From: JBBQFC01 sp038321615
GTDB taxonomy: Bacteria; Bacteroidota; Bacteroidia; Flavobacteriales_D; Cryomorphaceae
Direction: 5' to 3'
NCBI GenBank assembly: GCA_038321615.1
Contig: JBBQFC010000088.1
Location: 1-9,163 of the forward strand
Length of the DNA: 9,163 nucleotides
Position numbers and translations under genes: made by a program. Below are positions 1-7,156 of this stretch, piece by piece. The stretch's first letter is position 1; each line of letters opens with the position of its first letter. The notes under the pieces are model-generated. The model ran no database searches. It saw only the letters and a program-made list of their open reading frames with translations, and was not told the origin of the DNA.

Positions 1-538
1 CCTTTGATGTGGCCAAAGTCCGGATGATTTCTCCCAATAATTCTTGATCGGTGGCTGCCTTATATTTTAGTTGGAATAGCAGCGCTGAGCGTTGAAGCCA
101 AATATTGCCAGATGCCAGCCATTTGTCGATGGTTGCTGGAATTTGTTCGGGAAAAGATTTGAAATAATTACCGATAAGATGGGTGGCGATGAAATCGACG
201 GTATCCCACCAGGATTTATTCGTGACCATAAATTGAAATAGGGCGATATCTTCCCGTGCAAAATTCTTCGCATATTTTTCGGCCAGCTCCTGCGCGAAGT
301 ATTGATAATCGCGCTGAGGAAAAACCCATAGCCTTTTCACCACCTTGCGCCATTCTTGCGCCGGTGGGCGGTTGGCTTCGGCCATAAGCGGATTCACTAC
401 CGCTCTCCGATCAGCCGCTTTGAGTCCTATAAACTCAAACTGGTGGCGCATATAGGCCGACTGGCTTTGAGCCAATTCAAGATGAGCTCGGAAAGAGAAT
501 TCCGCAAGCAGTCGGGTTTCAAAATCGGTAAGAGCCAT
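1..538 (-). CDS. DNA alkylation repair protein, AlkD-like DNA glycosylase (3' end outside window)
   Basis: The enzyme should excise alkylated bases (N3-/N7-alkyl purines) from DNA as the first step of cytoplasmic base excision repair. I translated the minus strand directly from the ATG at 538 and found 179 uninterrupted codons up to the window edge, with no stop, so the C-terminal part is missing here. The protein begins MALTDFETRLLAEF and is helical throughout, as expected for the HEAT-like repeats of the family. The motif NKSWWDTVD is at residues 107-115; W111 and D115 match in spacing the Trp and catalytic-site Asp of Bacillus cereus AlkD (W109, D113). The downstream motif IWLQRSA places R150 where AlkD has R148. 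The final Trp of the active site would lie beyond the edge. It is transcribed divergently from the radical SAM gene, with about 108 bp between the starts. The family call is firm; the exact substrate range is not shown. Confidence 0.9.
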   Translation of the reverse strand, partial: MALTDFETRLLAEFSFRAHLELAQSQSAYMRHQFEFIGLKAADRRAVVNPLMAEANRPPAQEWRKVVKRLWVFPQRDYQYFAQELAEKYAKNFAREDIALFQFMVTNKSWWDTVDFIATHLIGNYFKSFPEQIPATIDKWLASGNIWLQRSALLFQLKYKAATDQELLGEIIRTLATSK

Positions 539-597
539 GGCCAAAGATCGAAAAGCCCGAACTTACGCACAAATGCGATTTATCTAAGCCGTTTCCC

Positions 598-628
598 TTC
601 AGGCCAGTCTGCAAAGTGTGTACCTTTG
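598..628 (+). promoter_or_regulatory. Candidate Bacteroidota promoter for the radical SAM gene
   Basis: TACCTTTG at 621-628 matches the Bacteroidota -7 consensus TAnnTTTG at every fixed position. At 598-600, with a 20-nt spacer, lies TTC, one mismatch from the -33 TTG core. Transcription would begin around 633-636, just before the TTG start codon proposed at 647, and this is one reason to prefer that start over the TTG at 626, which lies inside the box. The -33 match is poor, so the call is tentative. Confidence 0.35.
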
Positions 629-646
629 GCCACCGATTCGGAAGCT

Positions 647-2818
647 TTGAACGACCTCCTTCTCATCACCCCGCCCTTTACACAGCTTAACACCCCCTAC
701 CCTGCGACGGCCTATCTGAAAGGCTTTCTCAATACCAAACACATCAGCAGCTTTCAGATGGATTTGGGCATAGAAGTCATTCTCGAAATCTTCTCCAAAT
801 CAGGACTTCAAAACGTGTTCGAAGTTGCTGAAGCTTATCAATCGCCGTCTGAAAATGGGGAGCGAATTTTGGCCATGCGCGATAAGTACGTGAGCTTGAT
901 TGATGGCGTTGTTGAATTTCTTCAAGGCAAGCGACCCACTTTTGCGCGGCAACTGGCGAGCGATGGATTCTTGCCACAAGCATCTAGATTCGACCAACTG
1001 GACGATATGGACTGGGCTTTTGGAGCCATGGGACTTCAAGACAAAGCAAAGCATTACGCCACCTTGTTTCTCGAAGACCTTTCGGATTTGATCGTAGAAT
1101 GCGTTGATCCACATTTTGGATTTAGCCGCTACGCTGATCGATTGGGAATGAGTGCAAATTCGTTCGACGAACTTTACGAAACGCTTGGTGGCGAGCCCAC
1201 CTTCGTCGATAAAATTACTATGGAATTACTCGCTTCCAGCATGGAAGCAATCCAACCCAAATTAGTTTGTTTTTCTGCGCCCTTTCCGGGAAATCTCTAC
1301 AGCGCTTTTCGCTGCGGGCAATGGATAAAAGCCAATTTTCCTGGAGTGCATATCGCTATGGGTGGCGGCTTCGCCAATACCGAATTGCGATCGTTGAAAG
1401 ACCCGCGCGTATTTGAATTTTTCGATTTCATAACACTCGACGATGGAGAGCGGCCGATAGAATTGCTTGCGCAGCACACGCTGGATGCGGGAAATAATCG
1501 AGCGTCTCTATTCAAACGCACCTTTACTTTGGTTCAGGGTGAAGTTGCTTTTATCGACAATTCCCCCCTACCCGATTATCCCCAATCAGAATGCGGTACA
1601 CCCGATTATTCCGATTTCGATCTCAGCGCCTACATATCGGTGATCGAAATTGCCAACCCGATGCACAGCCTTTGGAGCGATGGACGGTGGAATAAGCTCA
1701 CCATGGCACATGGCTGCTATTGGGGAAAGTGCACCTTTTGCGATACATCGCTCGACTATATTCGCCGGTACGAGCCCATTGCCGCCAAAATGTTGGTGGA
1801 TCGCATGGAAGCTATGATCGAGCAGACAGGGGAAAATGGCTTTCACTTCGTGGACGAAGCTGCCCCGCCGAAATTAATGCGGGAGTTGGCACTCGAGATT
1901 TTAAAACGAAAACTGACGGTGACCTGGTGGACAAACATTCGCTTTGAAAAAAGCTTCACCGCCAATCTATGCCAGTTGCTGCGGGCTTCGGGTTGCATCG
2001 CCGTTTCCGGTGGTTTAGAAGTGGCTTCCGACCGGCTTTTGAAATTGATCGACAAGGGAGTTACCGTAAAGCAAGTGGCTCAAGTAACCCGAAATTTTAC
2101 CGATTCAAACATCCTTGTGCACGCATACCTTATGTTCGGATACCCCACCCAAACGGAACAAGAAACTGTTGATAGTCTGGAAATGGTACGTCAATTGTTT
2201 GAATTGGGAATTATTCAGTCGGGTTTTTGGCATCGGTTTGCCCTTACCGCCCATAGCCCAGTTGGTTTAGATCCACAAGCATTTGGAATTATCCCGCAGT
2301 ACAACGAAATAAAATTTGCCAACAACGACATCCAATATATTGACATTACTGGGATTAATCATGAACGTTTTGGCCAAGGGCTTAAAAAATCGCTTTTCAA
2401 TTTTATGCACGGTGTTGGTTTCGATGCCGCTCTCCAATCGTGGTTCGATTTTCCTATTCCACACCCCACGGTATATTCAGCTTATATTGAAAATTGCTTG
2501 AGTGAAATCGGCCCAGAGGCGAGTCAGAATACGCGTATGCTTTGGTTGGGAAACTCACCCATCCTCATGGACGGCGGTGAACCAGAAACGAAAACACTCC
2601 GCTTTCATAGCAACCGCGAAATATTGGAGCTGGAAGTTCAAGAGCAATACGCCAATTGGCTGCTTCGCATATTACCGAAAATCGACCCGAATTCAGAGAT
2701 AAAATGGTCTTTCAGAGCGTTTCGGGCAGATTTCGAGCAAGAATTGACGGATTTTGACGGATTTTGGAATTCTGAAGAAATGCTGGAGTTGCGCGATTGG
2801 GGATTAGTGGGGGTGTGA
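647..2818 (+). CDS. Radical SAM protein with cobalamin-binding-like N-terminal region, function unknown
   Basis: A cytoplasmic enzyme expected to bind a 4Fe-4S cluster and cleave S-adenosylmethionine; the substrate is unknown. Numbered from the TTG at 647 (723 aa), it opens with DLLLITPPFTQLNTPYPAT, a typical beginning for B12-binding/radical SAM proteins. A Rossmann-like region around residues 202-272 has PKLVCFSAPFPGN, VHIAMGGGFAN and FITLDDGERP, but no canonical DxHxxG cobalamin ligand motif in the expected place, so cofactor binding is uncertain. The radical SAM core follows: HGCYWGKCTFCD with C357, C362 and C365 (CX4CX2C, not the usual CX3CX2C), FHFVDEA near 399-405, SGGLEVASDRLLKLI from 454, and LMFGYPTQTE. 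About 200 residues follow as an unassigned C-terminal region. The reading frame is open back to 356, but that stretch is antisense to the alkylation repair gene and lacks family-like sequence. Alternative starts are TTG 626 and ATG 482. The family is certain, the start is not. Confidence 0.88.
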   Translation: MNDLLLITPPFTQLNTPYPATAYLKGFLNTKHISSFQMDLGIEVILEIFSKSGLQNVFEVAEAYQSPSENGERILAMRDKYVSLIDGVVEFLQGKRPTFARQLASDGFLPQASRFDQLDDMDWAFGAMGLQDKAKHYATLFLEDLSDLIVECVDPHFGFSRYADRLGMSANSFDELYETLGGEPTFVDKITMELLASSMEAIQPKLVCFSAPFPGNLYSAFRCGQWIKANFPGVHIAMGGGFANTELRSLKDPRVFEFFDFITLDDGERPIELLAQHTLDAGNNRASLFKRTFTLVQGEVAFIDNSPLPDYPQSECGTPDYSDFDLSAYISVIEIANPMHSLWSDGRWNKLTMAHGCYWGKCTFCDTSLDYIRRYEPIAAKMLVDRMEAMIEQTGENGFHFVDEAAPPKLMRELALEILKRKLTVTWWTNIRFEKSFTANLCQLLRASGCIAVSGGLEVASDRLLKLIDKGVTVKQVAQVTRNFTDSNILVHAYLMFGYPTQTEQETVDSLEMVRQLFELGIIQSGFWHRFALTAHSPVGLDPQAFGIIPQYNEIKFANNDIQYIDITGINHERFGQGLKKSLFNFMHGVGFDAALQSWFDFPIPHPTVYSAYIENCLSEIGPEASQNTRMLWLGNSPILMDGGEPETKTLRFHSNREILELEVQEQYANWLLRILPKIDPNSEIKWSFRAFRADFEQELTDFDGFWNSEEMLELRDWGLVGV

Positions 2819-2878
2819 AGTAAGCGCTCGCGAGTAATTTTTTACACCCGCGTCTTGTGCGAGCTTGAAATGCTCGCA
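2811..2878. terminator. Hairpin cluster between convergent genes, possible terminator
   Basis: Between the radical SAM stop codon and the convergent lipoprotein gene there are several overlapping inverted repeats. GGGTGT at 2811-2816 pairs with ACACCC at 2844-2849, and the helix can extend through GAAG against the T-run at 2838-2843 with two G-U pairs. CTCGCGAG at 2827-2834 is a palindrome in its loop. A separate perfect 7-bp hairpin is TGCGAGC (2858-2864) with GCTCGCA (2872-2878). GCTCGC at 2826-2831 could instead pair with GCGAGC at 2859-2864. None has the classic order of GC stem followed directly by a T-tract, so termination is inferred mainly from the convergent layout. Confidence 0.35.
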
Positions 2879-2941
2879 ATTGAAAACGAGCACACGGAGC
2901 CGCTCCAACTCTGTGAATAGAGAAATGCGGGGTAAACATCA

Positions 2942-3787
2942 TCAATCCCAAGTGGTATCTCGTTGCGAATATTCGTAAAATTGATAACTACGCACCGCTT
3001 GCCGCTGCTTTTCCTTTTTGAGTGCTTCGCCTTTTAAGCCGAGCAACTTTTCATCTTCGATCCAAGAGTCCACCGGGCCGCCTACTTCTCCCATGACTGT
3101 CCGATTGGCTTCATTAATCAAGTTGGGATTATAGGTCGCGGTGCTGAGCGCCGCGATGTACTTTTCTACCGCCCAATCGAAATCGTTCATGGGAGCTTTC
3201 AGTTCTTTCAATTCATAGGACCAGGTAGTCCATTTGCCAGAAGGCAACTCATAATAAGTAATAATATAAAGATGACGAAAGCCTTTATTTCCGGAGTATT
3301 CAATGGCTTTCGCCCAATACTTACTATCCTTGCCATTTACGAAAGCGCGCGAATAGTCCGTTAGGTTTTCGGCGATGGCCAGGACGTCAAAACGCTCACT
3401 CACAATCAAGCCCTTTTTATCCGCTTCGGGCAAAATCTCGAGCGCCAATAAGGCTTCTATGCCGGGTGGCGGTCTCGATTTCACTCCTTGCTGGTTTATA
3501 TAGCGCTGCTCGGCGGTATCGGTAGAATATGCGTAAGTCTCTGATGCCAGAATCTTCACTTCCAAACCATCGAAACCTGTGATGGCAGCGCTGCCAAAAG
3601 GAACATTCGGATGTAATTGCCAAGAAGCAGGTAAGGAAATACGAGCAAACGTTCGTTCCGTATCCAAATACTTAATGCTATGCGTGGTGCGACTGTCGCG
3701 GTCTAAAGTTGATTTCGGCTCAACTTCTGCGTGGCCGCAGCTTGCGAGAAATAAAAGGAGCGGAATCAGTAGTTTTTCAAATGACAT
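2942..3787 (-). CDS. Predicted lipoprotein of unknown function
   Basis: A 281-aa protein with a lipoprotein signal peptide: MSFEKLLIPLLLFLASC, where the lipobox LASC puts the acylated cysteine at residue 17. It should be exported and anchored in the inner or outer membrane. I chose the ATG at 3787 because it places the signal peptide at the N-terminus and has AAGG about 7 nt upstream; an in-frame upstream extension adds 13 unlikely residues. The mature part has a plausible mixed alpha/beta region (SIKYLDTERTFARISLPASW, then GLEVKILASETYAYSTD), an aromatic stretch (FRHLYIITYYELPSGKWTTWSYEL), and a charged helical tail (LKGEALKKEKQRQAV). I do not recognise a family. It is convergent with the radical SAM gene and co-directional with the downstream-lying ALDH operon, from which it is separated by about 375 bp and a terminator, so it is probably its own transcription unit. 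Confidence 0.8.
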   Translation of the reverse strand: MSFEKLLIPLLLFLASCGHAEVEPKSTLDRDSRTTHSIKYLDTERTFARISLPASWQLHPNVPFGSAAITGFDGLEVKILASETYAYSTDTAEQRYINQQGVKSRPPPGIEALLALEILPEADKKGLIVSERFDVLAIAENLTDYSRAFVNGKDSKYWAKAIEYSGNKGFRHLYIITYYELPSGKWTTWSYELKELKAPMNDFDWAVEKYIAALSTATYNPNLINEANRTVMGEVGGPVDSWIEDEKLLGLKGEALKKEKQRQAVRSYQFYEYSQRDTTWD

Positions 3788-4108
3788 ATGTAACCTTGGT
3801 TTCGTTTGGAATCTTATCGATCGCAAAACAGCGGGGTGAACAGCTCGACGATAAATTGTTATTTATGATTATCCGTATTTCCATTGAAATTAAATTGGGA
3901 CTCAAATTGGCAGCCAATAATGTTGATTCTTGATCTCCTATACTTTAATTGACAGGCCAGTTCCCAGCCAGTCCGGCTGGCATGGAGAGACGCACCAACA
4001 ATTAATTAAACACGCCAAAGAATCTCAGTTATAAAGTTGAATACCTGCTTATGATCTATCTTCAGGGATCGTTTCGGGTTAACTAAAGATCTTTACCGAT
4101 TTAATTAC
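3788..4108. other. Non-coding stretch upstream of the lipoprotein gene, with one dyad
   Basis: I find no credible gene here; the short open frames have no family-like sequence. The region must hold the lipoprotein gene's minus-strand promoter, but I see no clean TAnnTTTG on that strand. The one clear structure is a perfect 6-bp inverted repeat, CCAGCC (3964-3969), loop AGTCC, GGCTGG (3975-3980). It has no T-run on either side, so it may be an operator or RNA hairpin and is unlikely to be a terminator. AAATTGG also occurs twice, 14 bp apart, near 3892-3912. Confidence 0.45.
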
Positions 4109-4135
4109 AAAAAAATAGCAACCCCCGAAGGCCGC
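4109..4135 (-). terminator. Intrinsic terminator of the SDR-ALDH operon
   Basis: Reading the minus strand, GCGGCC pairs with GGTTGC (4135 to 4118; two G-U pairs) around a CUUCGG-containing loop, and is followed immediately by TATTTTTTT, the complement of the seven A residues at 4109-4115. It starts 28 nt after the ALDH stop codon. The wobble pairs weaken the stem, but the UUCG-type loop and the U-tract make termination plausible. Confidence 0.55.
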
Positions 4136-4162
4136 GGCATATTTCAATTCTATGCGCTGATG

Positions 4163-5560
4163 CTATCCTTTACCGATCACAATAGATTTCACGTTCACAA
4201 ACTCGCGCAAGCCGAAACCACCGTGTTCCCGCCCGTAGCCGGAATTTTTCACGCCTCCGAAAGGCATATGGGGGTCGGCCAAACCGAAAGTGTTAATGAA
4301 GATCATTCCGGTATCGAAATATTTTCGCGCCAATTCTGTGGCTGCTTCAATATCCTTTGAGAAAATCCCACCACCTAAACCAAATCGGCTGTCGTTCGCA
4401 ATGCGCATGGCATCATCCCGATCTTTGGCTTTGATCAATGAAGCGACAGGCCCAAACAATTCATCGTCGTATGCGGGCTGCCCTTTCTCCACGTTGCCTA
4501 GAATTGTGGCTGGATAATAGAAGCCTTTTCCGGAAGGAATTTCTCCTCCGCAAAGCACTTCCGCACCTTTTTCAACGCTTTTTAGCACTTGATCGTGAAG
4601 CGTTTCTCGCAAATCTTCCCTTGCAATGGGTCCCAATTGCACATCGTCGGAAGTGGGATCGCCAACTTTTATGGCTCCCATTGCTTTCACAAATCCAGCC
4701 TTAAACTTATCATAAACCGCATCTACCACGATAAAGCGTTTCGCTGCAATGCAAGTCTCGCCGTTGTTGTAAATCCTTCCTTTTACGCACATTTTCACCG
4801 CCAATTCGATGTCTGCATCTTCGAGCACGATGTAGGCATCGTTACTGCCCAACTCAAGTACTGTTTTTTTCAACTCTGAAGTCGCTTTTGTGCCGATTTT
4901 TTCACCAGCATCCGAACTCCCCGTGAAAGTGAATCCGCGCACATATTTATGCTCAACAATGGTATCCGAAAGGTCGTGATTAATAACAGCGGTTTGAAAC
5001 AAGTCTTTTGGCAGCCCTGCGTCCAAGAAAATTTTTTCGAGCATTTTGCCCGTGCCGGTTACATTTGAAGCATGTTTCAGAATGACTCCATTTCCTGCCA
5101 TTAGATTGGCAATCGCAAAACGGATCACTTGATAAGCAGGATAATTCCAAGGCTGAATACCATAAATGATCCCAATTGGCTCATACGCCACAATACCCTT
5201 GTTTCCATTTAAGAGCTTCCTTTCTTCCGATTTTAAAATAATTTGGCCTTCATTCGCACAAAAACTACAAATTGCAACGCAAAGATCAACTTCTTGAACG
5301 CTCTGCTTGAGCAGCTTACCCATTTCGCGGGTCATCAATGCGGCCAATTCTTTTTTCTGCGCAGTAAGCTCTTTCCCGATGCTTTCGATTATTTCGGCTC
5401 GGTCGGATAGCGAAACTAATCTCCAATCGAGAAAGGCTTCATGGCATCGTTCGATGGCTGCAATAACTTCAGACCTCGTATGGTATGCGTAGTGTTCCAG
5501 CTCTTCGCCCGTGGCCGGATTTATGGTGGTGATTTGATCTTCAAGCGTTTCGGTACTCAT
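4163..5560 (-). CDS. NAD(P)-dependent aldehyde dehydrogenase, succinate-semialdehyde dehydrogenase-like
   Basis: Oxidises an aldehyde to the acid with NAD(P)+ in the cytoplasm. The 465 aa are near the usual family length (about 450-500) and all catalytic landmarks are present: N139 in IQPWNYPAY, K162 in ILKHASN, E236 in VLELGS, the nucleophile C270 in NNGETCIAAKRF, and E367 in DELFGPVA. The short N-terminus, INPATGEE opening, and ETCIAAKRF around the cysteine resemble the YneI/Sad-type succinate-semialdehyde branch more than the longer GabD type. The general-base motif reads ELGSND instead of the usual ELGG. It is the second gene of an operon, 42 nt after the dehydrogenase at 5603-6343 on the same strand. 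The ATG at 5560 has an A-rich leader without Shine-Dalgarno. The family is certain; succinate semialdehyde as substrate is a family-level guess. Confidence 0.93.
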   Translation of the reverse strand: MSTETLEDQITTINPATGEELEHYAYHTRSEVIAAIERCHEAFLDWRLVSLSDRAEIIESIGKELTAQKKELAALMTREMGKLLKQSVQEVDLCVAICSFCANEGQIILKSEERKLLNGNKGIVAYEPIGIIYGIQPWNYPAYQVIRFAIANLMAGNGVILKHASNVTGTGKMLEKIFLDAGLPKDLFQTAVINHDLSDTIVEHKYVRGFTFTGSSDAGEKIGTKATSELKKTVLELGSNDAYIVLEDADIELAVKMCVKGRIYNNGETCIAAKRFIVVDAVYDKFKAGFVKAMGAIKVGDPTSDDVQLGPIAREDLRETLHDQVLKSVEKGAEVLCGGEIPSGKGFYYPATILGNVEKGQPAYDDELFGPVASLIKAKDRDDAMRIANDSRFGLGGGIFSKDIEAATELARKYFDTGMIFINTFGLADPHMPFGGVKNSGYGREHGGFGLREFVNVKSIVIGKG

Positions 5561-5602
5561 GATAGTAGTTTTTAATGTTATTAATAAGTGTGTTTCGAAC
5601 GA

Positions 5603-6343
5603 TTATTGCTGCTCAGTTGGCATGATATAAACATCGTTAATGTTCACTCGGCTCGGCTGGGTTATAGCGTAATAAATCGCTTCGGCGATGTCTTTTGCTT
5701 GCAAGGTTGTCATATCCTTCATACCTTCCATCTGCTTCAATATTTCTTCGTCGGTAATGGTGCTAAGTAAATTGGTGTCGACAGCTCCAGGTTCGATAGA
5801 TGTGACGTTGATCCCGTATTTCGGCGCCAACTCTTGCCTCATTCCTTCAGAAAGCATTTTCACCGCCGCCTTGGTAGCACAATAAACAGCTCCTCCGGGA
5901 AAATAGCGGTATGCCGCGGTAGACGAAACATTGATAATTTGTCCTTCTTTATTTTCGATCATAGTGGGTAGCACAGCAGCGACGCCGTTCAAAACACCTT
6001 TAATGTTGACATCAACCATCTTGTCCCACTCATCTGTTTGCAGATTTTTCATAAAGGACAAGGGCATTAAGCCGGCATTATTAACCAGGCAGTGGATTGT
6101 TCCAAATTTCTCGATCACAGCTTTTACTGCTTTCTTAAAATCGTTGGCTTTGGTAACATCGCAGGTCACGACCATTGCCGTGCCACCTTCTGCTTCAATT
6201 TCTTTTTTGAGTTTCTTAAGTTTGTCTTCACTCCGTGCACAAAGCACCACTCTAGCGCCTTTGCTTGCAAGTTTCAATGCTGTAGCATGTCCGATTCCGC
6301 TCGACGCACCGGTAATAAGGATTACTTTTTTGCTGATTTTCAT
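5603..6343 (-). CDS. Classical short-chain dehydrogenase/reductase (YdfG-like SDR)
   Basis: A cytoplasmic NAD(P)-dependent oxidoreductase acting on an alcohol or carbonyl group. The 246 aa have the full classical SDR set: TGASSGIG at 11-18 for the nucleotide, NNAG at 88-91, N113 in DVNIKG, S141 in NVSST, and the Y154-xxx-K158 pair in VYCATK. CARSEDKL after the second strand (R37) suggests preference for NADP. The pattern MPLSFMKNLQTDEWDKMV with IEPGAVDT in the C-terminal part resembles the YdfG-like group, which oxidises 3-hydroxy acids and serine-type substrates. It is the first gene of a two-gene operon with the aldehyde dehydrogenase, suggesting that the SDR makes or removes the aldehyde handled by the second enzyme. 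The start ATG at 6343 follows an A-rich leader. The substrate cannot be deduced from the sequence. Confidence 0.92.
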   Translation of the reverse strand: MKISKKVILITGASSGIGHATALKLASKGARVVLCARSEDKLKKLKKEIEAEGGTAMVVTCDVTKANDFKKAVKAVIEKFGTIHCLVNNAGLMPLSFMKNLQTDEWDKMVDVNIKGVLNGVAAVLPTMIENKEGQIINVSSTAAYRYFPGGAVYCATKAAVKMLSEGMRQELAPKYGINVTSIEPGAVDTNLLSTITDEEILKQMEGMKDMTTLQAKDIAEAIYYAITQPSRVNINDVYIMPTEQQ

Positions 6344-6712
6344 TTTTTTTGGTTTTTGATTAAATAAGTTTCTGGTTCAAGAAGGGCAATATTCAGACCC
6401 CATTATATTGAAAACCGGCACTACCCTTGCCTGCTTACACTATATGCGAAGATGTGGAACCTTACGGAAGATGCAGAATGGGGAAATTTGCGCATTTTGG
6501 GGAAATGCTACCCCTTAACTATTTAAGTCACGAGTGAGAATGTGTCGATATCCGTTAAATATCACAAATGCAATTACCTACCTTTCAGAGCATTGCAGAA
6601 ATTCTTTCCCTATCACCATTCAGCTTTCAAAACCATTGATCATGGCAAGTATTTTGGGTAACAGTTAATGTCCCAAAAGATGATGGACAATTAACATCTT
6701 AATCTGAAAACT
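6344..6712. promoter_or_regulatory. Divergent intergenic region with operator-like cluster
   Basis: This 369-bp region separates the minus-strand SDR operon from the plus-strand Met-rich protein gene and contains no gene I can support. Its most structured part is 6479-6514: TGGGGAAAT occurs twice as a direct repeat (6479-6487 and 6498-6506, 19 bp apart), the second copy overlapping a perfect dyad GCATTT (6492-6497), TGGGG, AAATGC (6503-6508), followed by CCCC at 6511-6514, which can pair with the GGGG at 6499-6502. This looks like a regulator binding site that could serve either gene. TACCTTTC at 6579-6586 is one base from the TAnnTTTG box but has a poor -33 element. The function is inferred. 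Confidence 0.4.
6664..6695 (+). promoter_or_regulatory. Stem-loop in the leader of the Met-rich protein gene
   Basis: GTTAATGTCC (6664-6673) pairs with GGAC-A-ATTAAC (6685-6695): ten base pairs with a single bulged A at 6689 and an 11-nt loop. It ends 17 nt before the start codon. If it is in the transcript it would be a 5' leader hairpin; if upstream of the transcription start it would be an operator dyad. No known riboswitch is recognised. Confidence 0.45.
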
Positions 6713-7156
6713 ATGAAAACTCTATTAACAGTAATCGCGCTTAGCGCAGCCACCTTAAGCTTTGCGCAAACTCAAAAGACTATGAAATCGACGGAAAAAA
6801 CTCCGTCAAATTCTACCATGCAAACTGCTCCAGACCAGGACATGAACACCCGTGTGAAGATGCAATCAGACCGAATAACTCGGGAGTTGAATCTCAACGC
6901 TGAGCAGAGCAAAAAAGTGATGGAGCAGACTCAAGCCTACTACAACGATCATGCGGCAATGAATACAAAAAACGTTTCTTCAACTGATCGCGACATGATG
7001 CGGACGAAGTCTATGGAGAAATACGATACGTCAATGCGCGAAACTTTGAACGCAGACCAGTACACCAAATTCTCTTCCATGAAAGGCGAATACATGATGG
7101 ATCCGAATCAAAGTATGCCGGCCACAATGCCAATGCACGAGAAGCGGATGGAATAA
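6713..7156 (+). CDS. Small exported methionine-rich protein, Spy/CpxP-like (LTxxQ-type motifs)
   Basis: A 147-aa protein with a signal peptide (MKTLLTVIALSAATLSFA, cleavage near residue 18), so it acts in the periplasm or outside. After a Ser/Thr/Gln-rich linker comes a helical region with two related motifs, NLNAEQSKKV (LNAEQ at 61-65) and TLNADQYTKF (LNADQ at 112-116). These resemble the paired LTxxQ motifs of Spy/CpxP periplasmic chaperone and metal-stress proteins, although each has Asn for Thr. The protein has 18 methionines in 147 residues, including MM at 95-96 and 128-129 and a C-terminal MPATMPMH stretch at 135-142; there is no cysteine. Such Met clusters could bind Cu(I)/Ag(I) or simply resist oxidation. 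The ATG at 6713 has an A-rich leader (CTGAAAACT). It has its own terminator and appears monocistronic. The family link is at motif level only. Confidence 0.85.
   Translation: MKTLLTVIALSAATLSFAQTQKTMKSTEKTPSNSTMQTAPDQDMNTRVKMQSDRITRELNLNAEQSKKVMEQTQAYYNDHAAMNTKNVSSTDRDMMRTKSMEKYDTSMRETLNADQYTKFSSMKGEYMMDPNQSMPATMPMHEKRME

Noticed and set aside
67..273. Minus-strand open frame of 68 codons at the left edge
   Set aside because: It is in a different frame from the well supported AlkD-like protein that covers the same strand and region.
3579..3933. Plus-strand frames of 74-86 codons over the lipoprotein start
   Set aside because: They overlap the lipoprotein signal peptide antisense, and the translations show no recognisable features.
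5931..6367. Plus-strand open frames of 142 and 91 codons
   Set aside because: They are antisense shadows of the SDR gene, whose motifs are complete on the minus strand.
6385..6415. TATAAT-like box on the minus strand as SDR operon promoter
   Set aside because: It resembles the enterobacterial -10 element and not the Bacteroidota -7 element, and no suitable upstream TTG is present.
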